Shown: positions 1 through 9,125 of the stretch, piece after piece
Numbering within the stretch: the first letter of the stretch is position 1
How the letters are laid out: each line of letters begins with the position of its first letter
Assembly (NCBI RefSeq): GCF_963678635.1
Contig: NC_087066.1
Coordinates: forward strand, 9,576,723 to 9,640,722
DNA length: 64,000 bases
Source: Symsagittifera roscoffensis
Lineage: Eukaryota > Xenacoelomorpha > Acoela > Convolutidae
Direction of reading: 5' to 3'
Notes under the pieces: model-generated
The model's input: the letters and a program-made list of their open reading frames with translations, nothing else
Databases searched by the model: none
What the model was told of the DNA's origin: nothing
Translations under genes and position numbers: made by a program

Positions 1-462
1 AAGGCTATATTATGTTCGCATGTGAGAGCCCGACTTTTTAGATTTATGTGATAGTTTTATTATAGTGGCTACGGGCGAAAGCACTCAGGTTCAAGTTTTC
101 TTGTTAGTTTGCCAAACGTTCATTGTCATGCGTTTAAAATAAAATTACAATGAATGATAGCAGTTTTTAATTTAATCGTCATAAAAAACAACAGAAGATT
201 TTTAGGGTATACCCGGAGGGAAAAAGCAACTAAAAACCCGTATTGAAATGTGAAGAGATTGTATCCTTGGTGATTAGGTTTGAACATTATAGTTTAAAGC
301 GCTCGTAAAACTGTCACATAAGGTTCTACTCTGGGACTGCATGATCTGTCTCGTAAACTGTGATCAGTCATTCTTCAAGGTTCCACACTAAAAACCAGTT
401 GGTTGTTATTAATTTATTATGTACACTTCTCTTGAACCGGATGTTGGCTATTTCGATGACTC
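1..462 (+). repeat. Direct repeat R, copy 1 (5' end of a truncated gene X locus)
   Basis: I find this stretch base for base at 18079-18540, with one difference seen (c at 438, a in the other copy). A more diverged third copy lies at 22601-22978. In the other two copies it is the region upstream of gene X plus the first codons of that gene. The ATG is at 419. Here gene X is cut after about 14 codons at base 462, where integrase-derived sequence begins. The match starts at base 1, so the repeat surely continues to the left of the window. Confidence 0.85.
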
Positions 463-593
463 AGACTGATGCAGTTTTTGAATTTTTTGACATCCCGACT
501 AGAATTTTACTAATTTATAACCTCATCGACGCTGATAAGGAACCGAAGAGGGTAAGTTTTATGAGAAAAAAGGAAAAGGAAGGATCAAACTAA
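463..593 (+). pseudogene. Polinton integrase, C-terminal fragment (P1)
   Basis: The frame carries the end of a retrovirus-like (rve) Polinton integrase: a FFDIPTR block followed by a YNLIDADKEP block. This matches the tail of the integrase fragments on the - strand (for example 26143-26260, which reads PPTYILIDTNREPI). The catalytic core is missing because repeat R replaces everything upstream of 463. It ends four bases before the penton ATG at 597. The P3 copies show the same integrase-penton order, which supports the assignment. It cannot make a working enzyme. Confidence 0.75.
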
Positions 594-596
594 ACA

Positions 597-1452
597 ATGT
601 CTGACAATTTTAGAAGCGAAAAAGATTCAATTACCATTGCACTGGTGTCATCAGCCTTAATGACTATTTTCAATGACAACTCGCTAGCAAGCTTCAAAAA
701 TCTGTCTACCGAAAAAATTGGAAAATATTGATCTAGAAGGTTAATGAAGAGTTGCGTTGACAGAATTAATGTATCCCACTCAAATTAACAATGTTACGAA
801 TACCAAACTAGTGTACTACAAAAAAGACAAAAATAAAGCAAGCCTTAAAGAGGCAAAAAATAAATTATCTAGACTATATGCTGAAGAAAGAATTGAAATA
901 ACAAAGGGTGAGTATGACGAAATCGAGAAAATTTTCAACAAAAGTAATCAAAAGAATGATCTTGATAATATCAGTTGTAGCATCGACCCCATTAACAAAC
1001 ATCTTTCAAGGTGGATGCATTATTCGGAAGGCATTATCTTTGAGATTCCACAAATTCCTGGTATCCTAGGTGTAAGAGATGGAACGGGCTACCATATCGG
1101 TTAAATAGAATCCAGTCATATCCATATCACTCTCACAACACAAAACCTCATCTCCGACTACGCTGTTTATATCTCTACTGGAACCCAAATGTTGTTTATC
1201 TACGTAGACATAATTTATTATCAGATTGTGGGTGGCACTAAATCACCGTGGCTTGGAGTCGTTGATACTAATCGACGTGTAAAAACAGTTACGCTTGCAG
1301 CATTGAACCAAATCATTGCAAAGTTTTTTTGCAACTTAGATTACAAACAATTTTTCGTGAAAAACATCTAGAGCATTGAAGTAAATCTACGAACAGAAAC
1401 CGGTAGCCTTGTACAATTTGCGGGAGAAGTAGGAAAAGTTGTTTTGACTTAA
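597..1452 (+). pseudogene. Polinton penton-like minor capsid protein (P1)
   Basis: This would be the single jelly-roll minor capsid (penton) protein, which forms capsid vertices in Polinton-type viruses. The ATG at 597 opens a frame with the conserved N-terminal block (LVSSA, then ASFKNL). The frame breaks near 725, where a Gly-Glu-Trp in the P3 copy is read here as Gly, TAA, TGA. It resumes at 757 (YPTQINNV), runs through IDPINKHLSRW and GTGYHIG, has a stop at 1102, continues with LFIYVDI and QIVGGTKSP to a stop at 1369, and ends near 1452 after VNLRTET. The same blocks occur in order in four - strand copies. Function is from family knowledge; the decay is seen directly. Confidence 0.75.
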
Positions 1453-1510
1453 ACATTTCAAAGGTTTTCTGATTAAGATTATGGAGGCGTACTAATATAA
1501 TCAAGCTAGC

Positions 1511-1883
1511 ATGACTCACTTCTCAGGACATTACAAACAGCACGGTGGCTTCAGTGCTCTGGCTATGGGTATTGGACCAGTGGCACTTCCGTTAGCTCGG
1601 AAACTTATAGTACCAGCGGCAAAATATATTGCAAAATAATTACTTGTTCAAGCAGTATCCGAAAAAAAAATATAGCATTCAGGAAGAAAACGCCGAAACA
1701 AGCCTTGAAAAACACAAAAAAAACACAATCGAAAAACAAGTTGGAGCTAGAAGCAGCAAGTCACTTATGAGCAGAAAATGGAAGAAAACAACAAAAAGAA
1801 AAACAAAAACTCTCATTCCACAGAAACGAACTCCACTGAGAGTTCGCTCCAATTTTTTCACCAAAGTAAAAAATTATTTCTAA
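1511..1883 (+). pseudogene. Small basic virion-type protein, adenovirus pVI/pX-like (P1)
   Basis: From ATG 1511 the frame reads a His/Gly-rich start and then an amphipathic, membrane-active-looking segment (ALPLARKLIVPAAKY) before a stop at 1637. A second frame at 1650-1882 supplies a long Lys/Arg-rich tail ending in FFTKVKNYF. A hydrophobic head with a very basic tail is typical of the small core or membrane-lytic proteins encoded between penton and capsid in Polintons and adintoviruses. The P3 copies (24975-25245 and its repeats) share the GRVAVPLAR motif. The frameshift between head and tail makes it a pseudogene. The exact adenovirus counterpart is uncertain. Confidence 0.65.
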
Positions 1884-1915
1884 TGTATTACTAACTGAAA
1901 TAACTTACAGTTCCT

Positions 1916-3077
1916 TTGATTTATTTGAAAAACCTCCTCTACTTGTTACATTTGAAAATTCTTTCACTCAAAAAAATTTGTCCAACTTATTCACCTGATG
2001 GTCCCATGCTCGAATTAGAAATTTTAGGAGATAGAAACAACTTTATCGATCTTCAACGAACTCGCCTGGAGATTGTAGCTCTTAATGTTCACAATACTGA
2101 TAAGTCACTGCGGACTTATGCTACAGTAGCAGCGCAACGAGACAGCCAATATTTGGATATCGTATTATAATCCTTTTTCATCTTTAACCGAATGCACTAT
2201 GTCCCTGAATGGAGAAAAAATTTCAACAACTAATGCCAATTTTGTCTACAAGAGTGTCCTTGAGACTGAACTTTCACACATTAATTTAGCAAAGAAAACA
2301 AGGCTTGCTTTTCAGGGTTCTTTTTATGAAGATAATCCATCAGGTATTGTTGGCGCTAATGGGCAAGCTGAAGATTTCGCGGAACGTAAGCAAATCGTAG
2401 CTGCATCAATTGAATTCCGATTATTTGATGGAATTGCCTGTGATTTTTTATCATGTGACAAACATCTTATCAACGGTGTTACAATAAGCCTTTCTCTAAG
2501 ACGATCTCCTAATGACTTTGTTATTTTGTCCGAGCATCGAGATAAACATTACCAAGTTGAAATCACTGAGGCTAACCTAAATTATATTGAAGTTTTACCA
2601 AGAAGTTTTTGGCCACAACTTTTGTGCACAGCTGGCGACAAGTACGTCGAATGATTTTGGCAATGAGCTCGAATACAACATACCTGGGTATTAACCGAAC
2701 AAACGCGTTTCATTATCAAAAATTTTCAGCTGCATGAAATCGTTGCTTACTGAAACGGCCTACCCATTGCAGGTACTCTAGATAACAAAAGAACATACTA
2801 TAACACATTAGAAGCTCTAGATTTTGTTCCTAAGAATAGTCATGGAATCAGTTTGGCTAATTATCACAATCATTATATTACGGCATTTGATCTCACATCT
2901 ACTCAGGAGGCTTCACATGACTTTATTCATCTGGAATTGATCAATTGCACCATTTCAGTAGAACTGAACTTTGATGCACCGCTGGGGGAAAATTTAGAGT
3001 TTTTTTATAAGAGAGCGTGCATCAACAGTTTATGTGCGTTTCAATAGAAAAATAGCTGAAAACTCTCTAATTAAATG
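1916..3077 (+). pseudogene. Polinton major capsid protein, double jelly-roll (P1)
   Basis: This is the hexon-like capsid protein, resembling the C. elegans F54H12.2 family. Three frames carry it. The first, 1916-2167, has MLELEILG and NNFIDLQRT. The second, about 2169-2654, has MSLNGEKIS, then FDGIACDFL, LINGVTISLSLRR and EANLNYIEVLP, the signature of the first jelly roll. The third, about 2744-3077, has GLPIAGTL, YYNTLEALDF, YITAFDLTST, SHDFIHLELINCT and a C-terminal RASTVYV block. The last shift is in a T run near 3000, so the protein would end at the TGA at 3075-3077. The middle, about 2655-2743, is badly degraded. It is the only near-complete capsid gene in the window. Confidence 0.8.
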
Positions 3078-3087
3078 ATCGGAAAAA

Positions 3088-3493
3088 ATGGACATTTTGC
3101 AGATTACTGTGCTTATTAACCGATGCAAGCATTTGAAACTTCAATTTTGCGACAGTTTTTCCGCTAACTTAGCATATAGTTCAATATTAAAACGCGACAA
3201 TACTTTCATGATAGTGAAAGCATCAAATCCAGATCAGCCAGGAACTCATTGGTTACTGTTTGCTCAAGCTGGTGGTCAAACGTTTTGCAGACCTTCTTGG
3301 ACGAAACCTACACAACTATCCACAAGTATAAAAATAATTGAGACGTTCTATTCATGAGGGAAACACATAACTGATGCATAAGCCAATCCAATCAGCTAAC
3401 TCGGTCTTGTGTGGACTTTATTGTATTTATATTACTCATGTTGTATTTTCATCTAAATTTTCAATGGTCTCAAGGTTAGCAAACATGACATGA
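3088..3493 (+). pseudogene. Adenain-like maturation cysteine protease (P1)
   Basis: Polinton maturation proteases belong to the adenain/Ulp1 clan and cleave capsid precursors. The start MDILQI (3088) is shared with the P3 copy. The catalytic His lies in PGTHWLLFA (about 3238-3264). After a one-base shift near 3285 come FADLLG, which holds the acidic residue, and VLCGLYCIYITH with the catalytic-position Cys codon at 3408. Three in-frame TAA codons fall between these blocks. The catalytic residues are therefore still readable, but the gene is broken. It lies ten bases after the capsid gene, the usual neighbour. Confidence 0.75.
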
Positions 3494-3739
3494 TGTATTT
3501 TGCTAAACATAGGATGTTATAACTAACTTTGTGATACTGATGCTTTTCTTTAAAGATTTATAGTGGATAAATTTTAAACATGTTTTATGTTTGCTAAAAC
3601 ACATACCGCTGGAATTATCTCAGGCTCTACAAATACTTCTCAGAAATCGAATTTCTTCTCCAATATAAATTTAATAAACAAAGTATTTGAGGCAATTTCT
3701 AAACGACCATATCCAATTTAAAAAAATATCAATGATTTT
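3494..3739. other. Gap between protease and gene X (P1)
   Basis: About 250 bases between the converging ends of the protease and gene X. AT-rich. I see no ORF, hairpin or repeat that I can support. Confidence 0.5.
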
Positions 3740-4712
3740 TGAAAGTTCAGCAGCATTATCCCTATTCAATAACCTAATAAAACGCTAAATGGTTACATGA
3801 GTAATTAAATCAGTTTGAGTTTAATTGGATCGAGTCTGTGATGCCAAGTAAATTTGCGGCAATCGTTTTCGCAAGGAAACGCCGGCGATGTCATGGTTGT
3901 TAGTCGAATTTTAGTTAACAGCCAATTTCATTTTTTCCATCAGTGGTCCCGATAGATGATATTTGCTGCACCCAATAATCAAGTATTCAAAGGAGCAAAG
4001 AAGGCAAGACACAAAAAAAGATTTCAAGGTCATCTTGTTAACGGTTTCAAGGTATTTTTTATAGCTTCTATAAAAACGTGGTAATGTGACCTGCTCTTGG
4101 CAAGAGATTGGTAACAAAAATCGTTCTGATTTGATTGTACTGTATTGCAAATGCAAAGTTTGTATGAGAAAAAAGGTCAGATGCGACGAGTTTTTTGTAC
4201 AGAAGAAAAAGTTTTAAATTTTTTCCTCGAAATGGTTTAAAGTACTGCGGCGATTTTGCATACATTGCTTCAACCATTATGACAATTAATAAACAAAACT
4301 GGTATTTTTTATTTTAATCAAGCCACTCGACATTTTTTGCTAGATAATTATCTTCATCGTGGCCCTTTTCACTGTTACAGTCTTTTTTGGAGTAAACCGA
4401 TTGTTTTGATTTGTCGTTTTTGAGATTTTCTGTTTCCTGTGGTGGAAGTTGAAATCTTTTCACCAGTTGGGGCTTTGATCATTTTTTTCACTTTGGAATT
4501 TTTATCTGCTAAACAATCAAATTCTTTTGTCGTCAAAGTAACCGCTTAATACATTTTGAACACCTCTTCATCAGTTTTCTTGTAAATTTTTTTTGTGAAA
4601 TAGGTACCGGTTTTTTCAAATGTTTTGTTCCACATCTGACTGTATGTTTTTCTCCTGAAGAAATATCATGAAAATCATCAAAAAAGTTGGTTTCATCTTC
4701 AAGCGTGTACAT
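3740..4712 (-). pseudogene. Gene X, copy 1 (unassigned Polinton-linked gene)
   Basis: I do not recognise this protein. It is recognised by its match to two other copies (18497-19423 and 22920-23838). It starts MYTLEDETNFFDD, like MYTS..ETD..YFDD in the others. Mid-blocks are TTKEFDCLAD and MVEAMYAKSPQYFKPFR, then KMTLKSFFVSCLL and LSGPLMEKMKLAV. The C-terminus continues past a stop at 3911 with RKRLPQI and TQTDLITHVTI, to about 3740. It would be about 300 residues with no membrane segment. It has at least two frameshifts and several stops. It sits on the opposite strand to the capsid genes and diverges from gene Y. Confidence 0.65.
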
Positions 4713-5310
4713 AGTTGGGTAGCGGTAATTTAATTCAACCGTATCAGTCAAGAGACAATTTTTAATTGATTTACAAGCCGTAGAATAGCTAAGTTCGGGC
4801 GGTTTATTTTACGTTTCACCTTAAGCTCCGTTGTTCACTTTTATTTTGTTTGCAGTTCGAATTTTATGAGTTTTTTTATATACATGTCAAATCTGTCTGG
4901 CAAATTCCCGTTTTAGCTCATAAATCTCAACTTTTTCTTCTCTGGCGGCATGCAAGTTATCACTTTGAAGTGTATAACTTCTGTTTTTTTGTGCTAAGGA
5001 TATCATAAAAAGTCCCATGCTGTTTCTTTAAAATATATATTTTCAAAGCTTCCACTATTCTCTTTTAATTGCATAAGCCCTGACAAATTTACATTAAAAT
5101 TTTTCAAACCAGATTTATGGTAATTGGCTAAATCTTTGACGCCAGCAAAAAAAACTAAAAGTGGTTGTTCAATCTAGATCTATTCACTTTTTTTTCAACC
5201 TCTCAAAATCAATAAGAACAAAAAATACAACGATAATAACACCACTGCAACTCATTTCAATTAAATCTCTTGAAAGAGCTATATTATACTAAACTTATAT
5301 CGGAGGTTCT
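4713..5310. promoter_or_regulatory. Shared upstream region between divergent genes X and Y (P1)
   Basis: These 600 bases separate the start of gene X (-) from the start of gene Y (+). The same divergent layout and similar distance occur in P2 and P3. A bidirectional promoter is the natural reading, but it is inferred from position only. I see no convincing TATA or Inr pair. Confidence 0.35.
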
Positions 5311-5892
5311 ATGGTAGTGATTCAAAAGGAAAAGAAATTGTGTCATCGAAAAGCAAGTCCTTCGAAAGATCTTGATGCAGGAAGCAGAGAATTCGACGAA
5401 TGGGTCACTAAAAACCAAATGATTTTACCCATTTATTTGCTAGATTAAATTGTTATGCTTATACAAAGAAGAAAAGAGGTCTACGAGAGTTGTTGTGTGA
5501 CTGAATCGTATCCTGCGCTGGAGCGCACTGATATTCAAGATCCTGCTTGCCTTGATCGTTCACCGAACACAGTTTGATTACGACTGCCAATCGATCCCCT
5601 TCTACGAAAATCAGGAAGAATCCATTAGAGAATTATCCGAGAGAGAATCCTACTGGAACAATGAGTCGATTGAATCACCGGATTCAACAGAAAGAGATGA
5701 GGACCAGCAGATGTCCAAAACTTCAATGAAACCGGATATTTTTTTTCAATCACTCAACAACAGCAGCAGCAGACGTCTTCTGCTTCTTCTCCCTCTTCTT
5801 CTTCTTCTTCTTTTTCTTCTTCCTGCAGTCAAAATCCCACTGCACCAATCTTAGTACCTGAGACGCCACCGCTATGCGCCTCAAAAAGATAA
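5311..5892 (+). pseudogene. Gene Y, copy 1 (unassigned Polinton-linked gene)
   Basis: The product is unknown. ATG 5311 opens MVVIQKEKK, then WVTKNQMILP, KEVYESCCVTESYPALE and DRSPNTV, with stops at about 5447 and 5573. The next frame gives DYDCQSIPFYENQEE and RELSERESYW. A last shift leads to a poly-Gln/poly-Ser tail ending at the TAA 5890-5892. The matching blocks in copies 2 and 3 are YESCTIHESYPGLE, SPNK, YDCESILLYEN and EREANWD. The blocks are charged and Tyr/Cys-rich with no recognised domain. The poly-Ser tail is encoded by a TCT microsatellite absent from the other copies, so the C-terminus here is locally derived. Confidence 0.6.
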
Positions 5893-7042
5893 AACGCAAA
5901 TTTCAATTTAGAGATCTCTGAAAACTCAAAAAAAAATTGCTTCCACCAAGAGTGCATCAGTTTGGAGGTTTATTATTTAGTTTGATACTTTTTTTTAAAA
6001 AATCATTGTGGCCGAGAATAATTTGTGGCTTTGTTCGTTTTTTGTTTCCCTTTTTCTCTAAAATAAAGTTTGCTTTGTAATTTTTCAGAAGTCACTGAAA
6101 GAATAAAACTAAACAAAAGAATACTTTTAAATTTTTGTTTTGTTTTTTTTATGTTCAGAGTCTCAAAATTTTGTTTAAAACAAACACTGGTAACAACAAT
6201 TATCATCTGGTTTCGAGCAGTAGTAGGCGACGATCAACTTAGCTAATGAAGGTTAGCCATTGTATGAAACATTTAACATCATATTTTTGTTCAAAATATA
6301 AACCAGTGAAAAAGTATCCAAAATTTTGTTGTTTTTGTCAAAAAACTGTCAAAAAAGAACTTCCTGAACTGCAACTTTGTCTCATACTGTTGTTTTAATG
6401 ATATAACGGCTGATGAAATCCGCAAAAACTTGGTACAAAGCTTTTTGAGATTATGGAAATTCAATGAAAATCATGGTTGGCTAAGTGTCGTTCGCTATGA
6501 AGACAAGCTCAGACGTGGATGGAAACATTTTTTTTTTAATTTCAGCGGGGTCAAAAACAAGGCGTAGCCGCTGTTTTTTAGTATAGGCGGCCAGGTTTCA
6601 AAACATTTTTGGTGGTTTTTGAAAGTAGTGCAAAACCACTGAGTCGAGGTCCCCAGCACCCTGCAGAGGAAACCATCTAACTAAAAGCAAAAGGTGGAAC
6701 ATTGCAAAGGGCCCAACAGATATCTGAATCAGTGAACATATACGCTGAATAAAATTATATTAAACAAAAAATATAAAAATCAAAAATTGACATGTTTTTT
6801 TTTGTTTTTTAGAATTCTGACATAGAAAAATCCTAAAATTTTATCATTAATAATTTTTTGAAATGATGTTCTATCACTTTATGACGATCATCAATAGCTG
6901 AAAACCAAAAATAACTACTTTTGTACATTGCTTGATCGATTAATCAATACTAACAAACTTATCAGTTACAACATAATGCGCAACAATTTTCAATTTAATT
7001 AAAAAGTTCATTATCAGGTTTTGTCAATTTTTATAATTCTCT
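5893..7042. other. Spacer between gene Y and the polymerase zinc-finger region (P1)
   Basis: Long AT-rich stretch. It corresponds by position to 15416-17186 and 19914-21712, but I see little direct similarity. One open frame without ATG (6310-6564, described separately) stands out. Bases 6540-6740 are less AT-rich than the surroundings and could be a small inserted repeat. I could not identify it. Confidence 0.4.
6310..6567 (+). other. ATG-less open frame, coding-like, unassigned
   Basis: Eighty-five codons are open between a TGA at 6307 and a TAG at 6565. The translation looks protein-like: NDITADEIRKNLVQ is followed by LRLWKFNENHGWLSVVRYED and KLRRGWKHF. It is rich in Trp and charged residues and unlike the poly-Lys/Phe noise around it. 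There is no start codon and no match to the P2 or P3 spacers. It may be a fragment of an inserted gene or a lost exon. Unsure. Confidence 0.3.
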
Positions 7043-7558
7043 GTCAAAAATTGCCCATCATTTATAGTAACACTTTTCCCTTCCAATCTTATTCTGAGCT
7101 TTGTTTACAGCTCAATTGTTGATTAACCACATTCGGTGCAAGGCTTTCATTTCAATCTACCGGGCTTGATTCTACTCGGGTCAGGTCTTTTGAAGTGTGT
7201 GCCGATGAGTAGTTTGAAGCTAGAAAAGTTGTTTAGAAACTTTTTGGTTAATTTAGAAAATTTGGTTGATTTTGAGACTATTTATAGGATCATCAAGTGA
7301 GCTCAAGTTGTTTTCTTTGACGTAACTGCGTGCAATTTGGTTGCACACTCTAGAATTTATTATTCTTAGCTCTACCTTAGGAAGCCATTCCCAATTTGGC
7401 AATTGAACAAATAATTGAAACAGTTTGAAAAACGAAACAGCTTTTATCGCAGTCGTAAAACAAATGAGAAACCATTTAAAACTCTTTTGTCAAACGGTAA
7501 CTGCTCTATTTGAAACTAGCTTTCCGAAGTTTTAAATTTCTCAACAAAAAACCTCGCA

Positions 7559-7762
7559 ATGTCTACAAAAGTCGTACACTGTAATCTCTGCCAAAAGAAA
7601 CTGAGCGACCGGCGAAGCCTCAAGAAACATCTAATGGCTGTTCACAACATTGATCCTGTCAAAACCGACTACATCTGTGGTCACTGTGAACTGCAGGATA
7701 AATCACTTCGTGTCATTTGAGAACATGTGGTAGAGCGCCACAAAACAAAACCTGTCATTTAG
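7559..7762 (+). pseudogene. Polymerase N-terminal C2H2 zinc fingers, tandem unit 1 (P1)
   Basis: ATG 7559 starts a frame with two C2H2 fingers. The first is CNLCQKKL followed by SLKKHLMAVH. The second is CGHCELQD followed by HVVERH. A TGA at 7718 splits the second finger. Unit 2 has TGG (Trp) at the same place, so this stop is a single transition. P2 also carries zinc fingers at the head of its polymerase gene, which is why I assign this as the polymerase N-terminus. It could instead be a separate zinc-finger ORF. Confidence 0.6.
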
Positions 7763-8347
7763 GAACATATGGTAGAGCATCACAAAACAAATTTTTTGCC
7801 AAAAACCGCCTATAATTTACAGTAACGCTTTTCATTGATCACCTTAGAGTCACACCATTCCATTGCTAGTCTGAGCTATCTTTACAGCTCAATTATTGAT
7901 TAACCAAATTCGATGCCAGGCTTTTTTTTTACTCCACTGGGCTTAGGTCTACTCGAGTGAGGTCCTCTAAAGTGGGTGCCGATGATTTGCTTGAACCTAA
8001 AAATTTTGTTTGGGAACTTCTTGGTTAATTTAGAATTTTTGATTTATATATGAGACTACTTATATGTTTATGAAATGAGCTCAAGTTGTTTTGTTTGATG
8101 TAACTGCGTGCAATCTGGGTGCATCCTCTCGAATTCATTATTCTAAGTTCTACCTAAGGAAGCCACTCCTAGTTTGTTAATTAGGCAAATGATAGAAACA
8201 GTTTGAAAATCCAAATAGTTTTAATCGCAGTCGTTAAACAAATGGGATATCACTTAAACTCTTTTGACTTGTATAACAGTATCTGCTTTATTTGAACCTA
8301 GCTTTCCGAAATTTTGAATTATCATTTAACAACCTCTAAGTACTCCG

Positions 8348-8535
8348 TAATCTCTGCCAAAAGAAATTGAGCGACCGCCGAAGCCTCAAAAAACATCTAA
8401 TGGCTGTTCGCAAGATTGATCCTATCAAAGCCGAACACATCTGTGGTCACTTTGAAATGGAGGATAAGTCATTTGATGTCATTTGGCAACATGTGGTAGA
8501 GCGCCATAAAACAAAAACTGTCATTTGGGAATAAG
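8348..8535 (+). pseudogene. Polymerase zinc-finger segment, tandem unit 2 (P1)
   Basis: Same segment as in unit 1, without an ATG. The frame is open through the second finger (VIWQHVVERH) to a TAA near 8533. One zinc-binding His of finger 1 has become Arg (MAVR) and the second Cys of finger 2 has become Phe (CGHF), so neither finger could bind zinc normally. Confidence 0.55.
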
Positions 8536-9125
8536 TGGTAGAGCGTCACAAAACAAATGTTTCGCCAAAAGCCGCCTATCATTTACAGTAACGCCTTTCA
8601 TTGATCACCTCAGAGTCACACCATTCCATTGCTAGTCTGAGCTATCTTTACAGCTCAATTATTGATTAACCAAATTCGGTGCCAGGCTTTCTTTTAACTC
8701 CAGTGGGCTTAGGTCTACTCGAGTGAGGTCCTTTAAAGTGGGTGCCGATGAATTGTTTGAAGCTAGAAATTTTGTTTGGGAACTTCTTGGTTAAATTAGA
8801 AATTTTGATTTATTCATGAGACTACTTATATATTTATGAAATGAGCTCAAGTTGTTTTCTTTGATGTAACTGCGTGCAACTTGGGTGCAACCTCGCGAAT
8901 TCATTATTCTAAGTTCTACCTTAGGAAGCCACTCCTAGTTTGGCAATTAGGCAAATGATAGAAACAGTTTGAAAATCCAAATAGTTTTAATCGCAGTCGC
9001 AATGGGATATCACTTAAACTCTTTCGACTTGTTTAACAGTATCTGCTTTATTTGAACCTAGTTTTCCGAAACTTTCAACTATCAATTAACGACCTCTAAG
9101 TACTCTGTAATCTCTGCCAAAAGAA

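Larger units (their letters stand above)
7043..9125 (+). repeat. Three tandem copies of a ~765-bp unit carrying the polymerase zinc-finger segment
   Basis: Units begin at 7043, 7798 and 8563 with the same GYCAAAAAYYGCC start. The anchor CTGAGCT recurs at 7094, 7871 and about 8635, spacings of about 777 and 765. Each unit holds about 500 bases of upstream sequence and then the zinc-finger coding start. The third unit stops inside the first finger near 9125 and joins the body of the polymerase. Copies 2 and 3 are closer to each other than to copy 1. This is local tandem amplification of a promoter plus first coding segment. Confidence 0.8.

Noticed and set aside
6540-6740. Possible tRNA-derived SINE (GC-richer, with a GAGTCGAGGTCCCC stretch).
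   Set aside because: Box A is not found and the box B match is poor. No second copy in the window.
7043-9125. CRISPR-like or satellite array because of regular spacing.
   Set aside because: Units are about 765 bp with coding content and only three copies. No short repeat-spacer pattern.
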